A DNA stretch of 22,108 nucleotides from a virus, in IMG/VR virus record IMGVR_UViG_3300045963_000097, positions 1-22,108 of that record. The stretch is one strand, 5' to 3'. Under the pieces are notes generated by a model. That model searched no databases. It was not told where the DNA came from and worked only from the letters and a program-made list of their open reading frames with translations. Positions 1 through 7,348 of this stretch are shown piece after piece (positions within the stretch are counted from its first letter, which is position 1; the number at the start of each line of letters is the position of its first letter). Made by a program: the position numbers and the translations under genes.

Positions 1-2510
1 ATGTCAGGTGCTCGCTGCGGCCCGCCATTGCCCGGCAGCCACCAGAACGACTGCCCCCATTCCTTCTGCGCGCGCTGCTGCATCTTCCCCAAATAGCCAG
101 GGCTCAGATTCTCCTGCAGCGCATGCATGCCCGCATGGTCGATGGCCGCCTTGGCGTACCAGAGGTTGACGTATGGCGCGTTGGCCCGCACCAGGTTGAT
201 GGCGTCAGCCGTGGCGTGCGTCTGCTTGCCCTTCGACGCTTCCCAGATGTTGCCGGCGCCGACCTTCAGCGTGGCGTCCAACACTGTGCCGATGGCTGGT
301 CCTACGATGGACTTGCCGGCGTTTATTGCCATGTCGGCAGGGTTGTTGCCGGGGTCATTCAGCAGCGTGTCGCCGACGATGGACAGTCCTCCACCCTGCG
401 CCGCGGCGCGCAGCCAGAACTTACCGGCGTGCTCTCCACGCATGTCGATCGGATCTTTTCCGGTGACGATCTGCTTGGCTTGCAGTGCGATCGCACCCAA
501 GGCCGTGGTGCTGACCAGCATGGCGCCTGAGTACATCAGCCGATTGGCCATCCTCGGCGCGCTGCCATCGCTCATCTGCGGCGCGTCGAGCATGCGGCGC
601 CAGTGGCGCGAGATCATGGCCACAGGGAACGACTTGAACTGCATCATGCTGCGCGCCAGTTCGCCGCGCACTGTGCCGCGCTGGGTGCCGCCGGCGCTGG
701 CGATAGCCTTGGTGGCTAGATCGGGATTGAGCACTGCGTATTCGCTCTCGTCGGTGATCAGGCCCAGCACCTTGGCGACGATTTCTCGGCTGTTGGCATC
801 GCCGGTGGCATGGATGCTCTCGGGCGTGAGGTGGTCCTTTCCGCTGAAGTTCGTCAGCGGCGCCTGCCGGATCACACCCCAGTCGGCCTCGGTCAGTCCC
901 GCTCGCTCCAGGTGGGTTCTGTCCCACTCGGTCAGCGCCGCCCAGTCCTTGCCGGCCATGCGCGCCAAGCCTTGCATCATCGTCAGCGAGTAAGCCCGGC
1001 GCAGCGTGTCGGTCCAAACATTCATCAGCGACAACTTCAGCACTGACTGCGCCAGCCGGCCGCTCCAGGTCTGCCGGATGTTGTCGTTCGTCCAGCGGTT
1101 CAGGTCGCCGATCATCGACTCGGCGATGATGCCGTGCGTGGTCAGGAAGTCGCGCGTGTCCTTGCTGCCGGCCACCTTGCCGTAATTGGCGAAGGCGTCC
1201 CAGTAGCTCAGCCGGTTGTAGCCGGTGCTGACGATGTAGGTGCCCAGGTCGGTGATGCTGCTGATCACCGCGCCGCCCAACTTGCCGAAGGTCTGGACGT
1301 TGCGCATGTCGGTGCCGATCTGCGCCAGGCGTGCGCTGGCCGGCGTGGCTGCGGTGCCGTTGATCACATCCCAGTAGGACTGCGGGCGCAGGCCCATCGT
1401 GCGCGGCAGGTTGTCCACCTTGAACCCGTCCGCCTTCGCCGCCAGTTGGAACTGCAGTCGCATCTGCGCCGCCGGGTTCGGGCCATAGCGCTCGACCAGG
1501 CCGATGTCACGCGCCATCTTGCCGACGTGGCCGACCATCGCGTCGTACATGCTGCCGGCGCCGTAGTCGTTGACGTAGGCCAGGAAGCTCTCGGCGTCCT
1601 TGAAGTGCAGTTCGCGGTGCGCGCTGCCGCTGTTGGATCGGGCACCGCTACCCTTGAAATCGCCCGGCACCTGCTTGTTCAAGCCGTCGCTGGCGATGGT
1701 CTCGTGCACCGCGCGCAGCATGTCTAGCACCTCGGCATCACCGAGTCGCGCGCCGGCCTCGTCCACGTACTTGCTGCGATCCAGCTTGGGCAACATCTCG
1801 GCCGACCACTTGTCAGCGCCAGCAGCACGTACCCGAGCGGAGTCGTGCGGCTGCGGAAGGTAGCCGTAGTCGAGCTGCCCCACGTTGCCGCCTGCCGAGT
1901 TGAAGCGCTGGCGCAGCTCTTCGATCACCTGGAGCCAGGCCTTAGCGCCTTCCTGCGCTACCTTGTTTCCCGTGGAACCATTGGCATTCGCGAACACCTC
2001 TGTTGCAAGGTCGCGCGTCATCTGCGGGTTCTGCACGTCGAACAGGAACATCGACACGCGGCGGCCGGTGCTGGCGCCTTCGCCGTCTTTCACGGCATCC
2101 ATCAGGTTGACCAGTCGAGCCATGCTCTCCTGCTTGATGCCGTTGATGTAGTTGCCCGTCTGGTCCATCTCGCGCACCAGGCCGTGCGATCGCTGTGTCT
2201 CGGAGAAAGCGGCCAGGGCCTGCGACACGCGCGCCTCAGTCGCCGCGGTCTTCACGATCTGAAGTTGGGCGTTCACCACCTTGCGAGCGGCCTCCCCTTG
2301 AATGTCCTGCATGGCGCGCTGGCTGGCCATCGTCAGGCGCTGATCAGCACTCAGGCTCTGCCATGTCGGTTCGGTGCCGGCCAGGTGGCGCATGGTGCGA
2401 CGCAGCCGACTGTCGATGTCGGCGAGCTGCGCCTCGGTCAGAGGCTTGGCGCGGCCCATGGCCTTCGCTGCAGCCTGGACAACGGGCTTACACTGAGGTT
2501 TCATGGCCAT
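1..2510 (-). CDS. Very large internal virion / ejection protein (T7 gp16-like by position), C-terminus outside window
   Basis: The frame is open from the start to the left edge, with 836 codons visible and no stop. ATGs at 2510 and 2504 are in frame and a stop lies two codons before the first, so the start is well bounded although no Shine-Dalgarno sequence is evident. The N-terminal ~250 residues are helical, followed by GYLPQPHDSARVRAAGADKW. Residues ~406-432 carry GKLGGAVISSITDLGTYIVS, a signature I associate with large podovirus ejection proteins. A hydrophobic stretch MLVSTTALGAIALQ lies near 660. Unlike T7 gp16, the N-terminus has no visible transglycosylase domain. It probably forms part of the DNA-ejection channel. 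Confidence 0.82.
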   Translation of the reverse strand, partial: MAMKPQCKPVVQAAAKAMGRAKPLTEAQLADIDSRLRRTMRHLAGTEPTWQSLSADQRLTMASQRAMQDIQGEAARKVVNAQLQIVKTAATEARVSQALAAFSETQRSHGLVREMDQTGNYINGIKQESMARLVNLMDAVKDGEGASTGRRVSMFLFDVQNPQMTRDLATEVFANANGSTGNKVAQEGAKAWLQVIEELRQRFNSAGGNVGQLDYGYLPQPHDSARVRAAGADKWSAEMLPKLDRSKYVDEAGARLGDAEVLDMLRAVHETIASDGLNKQVPGDFKGSGARSNSGSAHRELHFKDAESFLAYVNDYGAGSMYDAMVGHVGKMARDIGLVERYGPNPAAQMRLQFQLAAKADGFKVDNLPRTMGLRPQSYWDVINGTAATPASARLAQIGTDMRNVQTFGKLGGAVISSITDLGTYIVSTGYNRLSYWDAFANYGKVAGSKDTRDFLTTHGIIAESMIGDLNRWTNDNIRQTWSGRLAQSVLKLSLMNVWTDTLRRAYSLTMMQGLARMAGKDWAALTEWDRTHLERAGLTEADWGVIRQAPLTNFSGKDHLTPESIHATGDANSREIVAKVLGLITDESEYAVLNPDLATKAIASAGGTQRGTVRGELARSMMQFKSFPVAMISRHWRRMLDAPQMSDGSAPRMANRLMYSGAMLVSTTALGAIALQAKQIVTGKDPIDMRGEHAGKFWLRAAAQGGGLSIVGDTLLNDPGNNPADMAINAGKSIVGPAIGTVLDATLKVGAGNIWEASKGKQTHATADAINLVRANAPYVNLWYAKAAIDHAGMHALQENLSPGYLGKMQQRAQKEWGQSFWWLPGNGGPQRAPD

Positions 2511-2703
2511 CGGTCAAGCACTCCTGTTCGTTGCCGCAATCGCGGGGCTGCTGTCCATCGTCCCGCTGGCGACCTGGGCTGCAACCGGAAGCCTGCGCTC
2601 TGCGTGGGAAGCGCTCAAGGGGTACATGCTCTGCATGGGCATCCTGGCTGGCTTTTGCTTGCTGGGCGTGCTGGCGGCACTCATCGGCAGCATCAGTACC
2701 TGA
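2503..2703 (+). CDS. Two-helix small membrane protein on opposite strand (holin-like?), 66 aa
   Basis: This is the only credible plus-strand gene. It fills the only gap between ejection-protein genes: its ATG shares CATG with the start of the leftward gene, and its stop passes the end of the rightward neighbour by ten bases. GAGG lies four bases before the ATG. Two hydrophobic helices are predicted: residues ~5-28 (QALLFVAAIAGLLSIVPLAT) and ~42-62 (MLCMGILAGFCLLGVLAALI), joined by a basic/aromatic loop SLRSAWEALKGY. Size and topology fit a class II holin or small inner-membrane protein. The opposite strand also has a 59-codon frame ending four bases before the next start, so coding strand is uncertain. 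Confidence 0.55.
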   Translation: MAIGQALLFVAAIAGLLSIVPLATWAATGSLRSAWEALKGYMLCMGILAGFCLLGVLAALIGSIST

Positions 2704-4807
2704 GCGCGCATTCGGCCGCCGCCTGGATCAATTGCGCCTCTTCGGCGTCGGTAGCGGCCTCTTCGCGGATGCGCTTCATCAGGTCCGACACGCGCATCGG
2801 GCCATCCATGCCATCCAGCTGCACCAGCATGTCGGGGTTCATGGCTTCGACCTGAGCCGCTGCGGCATCGACTGCTGACTGCTCGGGAGCCTTGCTTCTC
2901 TGGCCTTCCACCGCGTCGGCTGCCACATCCATCAGCGGCGCCGTCTGGTCGCGTCGCGCCATGTTCTCGAAGTCCTGCAGCAGCCGCGCCCGGCCGGCGT
3001 CGTCCTTGGCTTTGTCCATGCCTATCAGTAGGTTGCGGACCTCTGGCGGATGCTGCGGGTTGTCGGTCAGGAATTGGGCAATGGTCTTGCCCGCAGCCTG
3101 GTGCTCGTCCATCGCAGTGCGGGCAGCCTCGGCGACCGGAGTGGCGCGGCTGGGTGCAGGCTCGGCTGATAGTCCAGGAGTCACAGCCTCGACCGGCTCT
3201 CGGGCGGCGCGCAATGCTTCGGCCGCCAGCGCGGTGCGGTACGGTGCAGCTTGCCGCTCCAGGTCTGGCAGCAGGCCGTCGATCTCGCCGATGCGCTGGT
3301 TTGCCTGCTGCGCCCTGGCATTGGCCTCGATGGCATCCTGCAGTCGCTGCTGGCGGGCCTCGAAGTCGGCCATCTGACCGTCGATGTCCTTCTTGGCCCG
3401 CGACAGCGCGGCTTTGTAGCTGACACCGTCGCGCCCTTGGATGTCCTTGGCCACATCCCTGTAGGCGGCATCCGAGTTGTCGGGGCGCCGCTGCTCCATC
3501 AGCCGCGGCTCTTCGCGTGCTTGGCGAATGGCGCCACGTTCAGCAAGACCGCCAGCCACCGGCAGCAGGCTCTCTCGCTCGGCTGCCAGGGCCTGCGCTT
3601 GATTGTGCGCATCGGCCAGCGCCGAGAAATCGGGCGCCAGGATGTTCGTGACCCGTACCGGCTCGCCACGACCGATCTGATCCATCGCCGTCTCGACTGC
3701 GCGCACATGCGCTTCGGCCCCAGCCAGGTCATCGGCCGGCGTCAGTCGTGACCGCTCCAGCGCCGTGGCCGCCTGCTGCACCCGTGCCGCGTGCACGTAG
3801 TCGGGATTCGATGCAACCTCGGCCGCCACGCTGCGCTGGTGATCCAGCAGGCCCTGCAGCACGACCTTGTTCTTCGGATCCTTCTCGGCTGCGATTGCCT
3901 GCTCCAGCTCGCGCAGATTGCTGGCGCTGCTTTCCTGCTGCGCCTCAAGCGCTGCTCGGTCCGGCTCCAGCACCGCGGCCGCGCGCATGTCGGCTTCGGT
4001 GCGCAGCGGAACCGGCGCGCGGGGCTTGCCGAACTTGGCGCCCAGCGCGCCCGGCACCAGGCCCATCGCCAGCGCAACCGGGTCCAGGGGGTCGAAAGTG
4101 TTGGCGATCTTGTCGTAGCCGGCGTGTTCAAGGATGACCTTCTCGGCAGCCGATTGGCCGATCATCGAGGCCTCACCCACTGCGGCGCCCTTGGCGAAAC
4201 GGGACAGCGCCGTCGCGCCACTCATCGGCATGATGACAGAGCCGCCGGCCACTGCGCCAGCCACTGCGCCGGCTTTCGTGCGAGTGGCCAAATCGACACC
4301 CTGCTGCTTCAGCCGGTCAGACTCGCTCATGCCGACATCGGCGCCCAGCAGCATCGCGCCGGCCGGGCCCATCGTCGCGGTGTAGCCGACAGCCTGGGTC
4401 ATGAAGTCGGTCAACCCAGCCACGATCTGCGCGCTGGCGTGCGTGGTCAGCGGGTCGGGCATGATGTCCCGCGCCCGCTGCCGGAAGATGTCGCCGGCTT
4501 CGTTGCTGTAGTCGATGCCCGTCGTCAGCAGCTTGCGGCGCTGCGCCTCGGCCTGCTTCTTCTGCTCGTCGGAAAGGGTGATCGGACCCAATGCTTCAGG
4601 GTAAGCGCCGGCCACCTGGCCGAATGCCCCGGTGATCTCGGACCCGAACGCCAGCGTCTTGGCTGCTGCGCCGCCGATACCCTGGAATGGTGACGCCACC
4701 AGATCCATGAACGAGAAGCCGGGCGCCGTCGGTACCGGTGCGCGCGGGCGTTGCAGTTGGTCATCCAGCACCTGATCGGTGCCGGCCTGGAACATGCCCT
4801 GAATCAC
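2693..4807 (-). CDS. Large internal virion protein with Gly/Ala-rich hydrophobic segments (704 aa)
   Basis: The start is GTG at 4807 (GTGA overlap) or ATG at 4795 four codons later. Two Gly/Ala-rich hydrophobic stretches, about residues 34-68 and 125-215 (with KAGAVAGAVAGGSVIMPMSG at 178-197), could insert into membranes. From about 280 onward the chain is charged and coiled-coil-like (for example SSASNLRELEQAIAAEKDPK at 293-312, and a long helix with DFEARQQRLQDAIEANARAQ). The C-terminus is acidic. No lysozyme or transglycosylase active site is recognised. It fits an ejection protein, a partner of the gp15- and gp16-like proteins, but I do not know the family. In T7 there is no separate homologue between gp15 and gp16. 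Confidence 0.72.
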   Translation of the reverse strand: MIQGMFQAGTDQVLDDQLQRPRAPVPTAPGFSFMDLVASPFQGIGGAAAKTLAFGSEITGAFGQVAGAYPEALGPITLSDEQKKQAEAQRRKLLTTGIDYSNEAGDIFRQRARDIMPDPLTTHASAQIVAGLTDFMTQAVGYTATMGPAGAMLLGADVGMSESDRLKQQGVDLATRTKAGAVAGAVAGGSVIMPMSGATALSRFAKGAAVGEASMIGQSAAEKVILEHAGYDKIANTFDPLDPVALAMGLVPGALGAKFGKPRAPVPLRTEADMRAAAVLEPDRAALEAQQESSASNLRELEQAIAAEKDPKNKVVLQGLLDHQRSVAAEVASNPDYVHAARVQQAATALERSRLTPADDLAGAEAHVRAVETAMDQIGRGEPVRVTNILAPDFSALADAHNQAQALAAERESLLPVAGGLAERGAIRQAREEPRLMEQRRPDNSDAAYRDVAKDIQGRDGVSYKAALSRAKKDIDGQMADFEARQQRLQDAIEANARAQQANQRIGEIDGLLPDLERQAAPYRTALAAEALRAAREPVEAVTPGLSAEPAPSRATPVAEAARTAMDEHQAAGKTIAQFLTDNPQHPPEVRNLLIGMDKAKDDAGRARLLQDFENMARRDQTAPLMDVAADAVEGQRSKAPEQSAVDAAAAQVEAMNPDMLVQLDGMDGPMRVSDLMKRIREEAATDAEEAQLIQAAAECALRY

Positions 4808-6816
4808 GGGCCCACCTTCAGGGTGAGGCGCTTGCCGGCCGTGTTCGTCACGGTGGCCATGCCAGCGCGGACGTTGTAGAGGCCCGGCCCGGCATCAACC
4901 AGCGAAGCCTTGGGCAGCGTGGCGACGAAGGCATCCAGCGCCATCGGCGTGCGGCCGACCAGTACCTGGCCGTCGGGAGCCTGCGCAGCCAGGTCGGCGG
5001 GCTTGATGGCGCTCAGGGCCTTGTCGAAATCAGGCTCCTTCATCCCGTAGGGCAGCGGGAACTTCTGGCCGTTGCGTTCCACGATTCCGCCCGTTGCAAG
5101 GCGCACCGCTTCAGGGATGTCGATGCTGTTGTTCTGCGCGTACTTCGCCGCGGCGATCTTGAAAGCGGCATCGACGGCAGCGTCTTCCGCCTGCCGGTTG
5201 CTGAAGGCACCCCTGATGCTCTTGGCGATGGTGGCCTGCCAGCCCGTCTCAGCAGCCTTGTCGATGGTCACGGTCTTGTCGCGCAGGGCCTGGTCGCCGC
5301 GCAGCACCAGCTCGGCAACCAAGCGGCCCTGCGTGGTCTGCTGGCTGGCGTACATCATGGCCAGGCCGAGACTGCCGTCCTTGTCGTGCAGCTGTTTGGC
5401 CATCGCCTCGACACGATCCGAGTTGCCCATGGACGCGCCGAAGCTGCCGAGCATCGTTGCCGCCTGATCCAGCGGCATGGTGCGCACCATCTTGCTGATC
5501 TGCTCAACCTCGGCCGGTTGCAGCGGGCTGACCTTGTGGCCGACCCACTGCTCGACCTGGCCGATGGTGGCCATCCGCTGCCGCATGATGGTGATGGCGC
5601 TCTGCGGGTCGGCTGCGTTGATCTGCGGCGCTTCCTGGATGCGGCCGGCTTGCTGGGCGGCTACCCATGGGTTGTCTTCTGCCGCGGTGCGCAGTTTGCT
5701 GTCCATCGTCTCGACGGCCTTCAGCAGCTTGTCGCCCAGCGGGTCAACGCCGACGCCTGGCGTGGCGCGGGCCGCGCGCAAGCGCTCGATCTCCTGCGCA
5801 CGTTGCGGCGCCGACTTGCTGGCGAAGCCGGCGATAGTGGACTGGCTGGCGATCAGGTCCAGCACCTGCGCCTGCATCGGCGTGCCGGCCGCTGTCGTCG
5901 TCATCTGGGTGATGAAATCGGGCGACAGGTAGCCGCCGCCCAGCGAGATGTCGGCGCCCTTGTTGAACAGGTCAACCGCCTCATTCGTCTGGACGCGAAG
6001 CGCATCTTCTGCGGCGCTCGTTGCCCGCACTTTCTGTGCGATCACATGCTGCTGCCAGCCGAAGACCTGGTGCATCAGCTGCGCCCGCTTCTGCGGGTCC
6101 AGCGCGTCACCGTCCGGGCCCTTGATCTTTGTCACCAGCTCGCCCAGCGCGTGGTCGTCGCCATTGGTCAGAGCGCCAGTGGCGGCGTTCTCGTAGAACG
6201 TGGCATGCACGCGCTCGCTGTAGGCGTTGCCCATCTTGCTGATCTGCGCTTCGTTCAGGCCGGCAGCCGGGCCGCTGTTGCGCAAGACGGTGCGGTAGTT
6301 CTCTGCTGACCACGCAGGCCCCTGCCTCGATGCCATGCGCTGGAACTGCTCGCCAAGGTCGTCGATGGTCGCCGCCGTCTCGGTCTGCTTGCGCTTTTGC
6401 ACCACGCCATCGAGGCCTCGCATCAGCGTGCCTTGCTGCTGCTGCAGGTGCGCGTCGATAACCATGCGCTGATCGGGCGCGTAGCCGTCCAGCGCCGGCC
6501 CGGTGATCTTGCCGACGGCCTCAGTGAACTTGGCCTGTGCCTGGTCGGCTGGAATGCTGCCGTCGTTGACGCCGCGCGAGATCTCGGTCGCCGTGTCGTG
6601 AAGGTCGTTCGTCGTCTTCGCCAGCGTCAGCGCGGTCTGCGCGCGCATGCGGGACTCATCCAGCTTCAACTGCCGCTGATCGTTGTCCGACTTGATGCCC
6701 TGCGCCGAGTCGGCCAGCGCGATCAGCCCGCTGGACACATCCTGGCGTGGCACGTTCAGCGCCTGGCCTGGCTGCGCCACAGCCTGGCCGTAGTTGCCCA
6801 TCGGTATGGTGGCCAT
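4804..6816 (-). CDS. Internal virion / ejection protein, middle (T7 gp15-like by position, 670 aa)
   Basis: I choose the ATG at 6816, two bases after the previous stop; an in-frame upstream start at 6831 would overlap the preceding gene. The protein is long, Ala/Gln-rich and largely helical, with no membrane segment. It opens with MATIPMGNYGQAVAQPGQAL, has the helix LDESRMRAQTALTLAKTTND near 51-70 and many further helices including ERVHATFYENAATGALTNGD. The length and the place after the small ejection gene fit T7 gp15 (747 residues). It would be packed inside the head and leave into the periplasm on infection. A GTGA overlap couples it to the next gene. Confidence 0.8.
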   Translation of the reverse strand: MATIPMGNYGQAVAQPGQALNVPRQDVSSGLIALADSAQGIKSDNDQRQLKLDESRMRAQTALTLAKTTNDLHDTATEISRGVNDGSIPADQAQAKFTEAVGKITGPALDGYAPDQRMVIDAHLQQQQGTLMRGLDGVVQKRKQTETAATIDDLGEQFQRMASRQGPAWSAENYRTVLRNSGPAAGLNEAQISKMGNAYSERVHATFYENAATGALTNGDDHALGELVTKIKGPDGDALDPQKRAQLMHQVFGWQQHVIAQKVRATSAAEDALRVQTNEAVDLFNKGADISLGGGYLSPDFITQMTTTAAGTPMQAQVLDLIASQSTIAGFASKSAPQRAQEIERLRAARATPGVGVDPLGDKLLKAVETMDSKLRTAAEDNPWVAAQQAGRIQEAPQINAADPQSAITIMRQRMATIGQVEQWVGHKVSPLQPAEVEQISKMVRTMPLDQAATMLGSFGASMGNSDRVEAMAKQLHDKDGSLGLAMMYASQQTTQGRLVAELVLRGDQALRDKTVTIDKAAETGWQATIAKSIRGAFSNRQAEDAAVDAAFKIAAAKYAQNNSIDIPEAVRLATGGIVERNGQKFPLPYGMKEPDFDKALSAIKPADLAAQAPDGQVLVGRTPMALDAFVATLPKASLVDAGPGLYNVRAGMATVTNTAGKRLTLKVGP

Positions 6817-6818
6817 GG

Positions 6819-7337
6819 TCAGCCGTTCCACTTCACGGTTGCCGTGGACACCGGTGCCGGCGCCTGCGTGCCGCTGAACCCTGGCCCAGCAGTTCGCCAG
6901 CCACTACCCTGCATGCCGGAGTAACCCGACGACAGCGCCGTGCCCATCGCCGCCATGTTCGCTTGGCTGGCTGCCAGATCACCCTGTGTGCGCGACATCG
7001 TGCCCGTGGCTCGCAGAGCATTGGACCGCTTGGTTCCGTTCAGGATGGTCGTGAACGCGTCGTGCTCGCTGTCGGTCTGGATCTGCGCGCTGACATCGGC
7101 TGCGCTGCCCTCACCTACCTTCACACCAGCGCCGGCATAGGCGGCCGTTGCTGAAGCCTCGGTGTAGCGCCCGGCGCGGCGGATGATGGCCGCTTGATCC
7201 AGCGATGCCTGCTGCTCCTGCTGGGCCTGGTAATCCAGCGACTGTGCCTGCGCGTTGGCCGTGGACTTGGCGGCCTGGCCTTGCTGAATCTGCCCCATCA
7301 CTTTCATGCCGCCGATGGCGACCCCGACCCAGCTCAT
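6819..7337 (-). CDS. Internal virion / ejection protein, small (T7 gp14-like by position, 172 aa)
   Basis: The ATG at 7337 has AAGGGA at suitable spacing in the 11-base gap after tail tubular B; a longer frame upstream would run into that gene. The N-terminus is a weakly hydrophobic MSWVGVAIGGMKVMGQIQQG, then a long Gln/Ala-rich helix (AQAQSLDYQAQQEQQASLDQ) and IRRAGRYTEASA, with a Gly/Ser-rich C-terminus. This is typical of the smallest of the three ejection proteins that form a channel across the host envelope in T7-like phages. Sequence similarity to gp14 itself cannot be judged here, so the name rests on order and composition. Confidence 0.78.
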   Translation of the reverse strand: MSWVGVAIGGMKVMGQIQQGQAAKSTANAQAQSLDYQAQQEQQASLDQAAIIRRAGRYTEASATAAYAGAGVKVGEGSAADVSAQIQTDSEHDAFTTILNGTKRSNALRATGTMSRTQGDLAASQANMAAMGTALSSGYSGMQGSGWRTAGPGFSGTQAPAPVSTATVKWNG

Positions 7338-7348
7338 GTGCGTTCCCT

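Noticed and set aside
2514-2711. Minus-strand frame of 59-65 codons in the gap between the two largest ejection genes
   Set aside because: The junctions fit (TGATG at the start, stop near the next ATG), but the peptide is featureless and Met/Ser/Pro-rich, while the plus strand encodes two convincing membrane helices. Not fully excluded; given as the rival in the findings.
1845-2855. Plus-strand open frames over the left 2.8 kb (for example 127-993, 1134-1727, 1845-2855)
   Set aside because: The minus strand carries one uninterrupted frame from 2510 to the edge with recognisable ejection-protein sequence, so these are shadows.
4738-6309. Long open frame on the plus strand (523 codons), likewise about 600 codons at 16682-18484 and 10294-12099
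   Set aside because: They mirror clear minus-strand virion genes (gp15-like, portal, capsid region). The peptides are His/Arg/Gln/Val-rich without family signals; GC-rich third positions keep antisense frames open.
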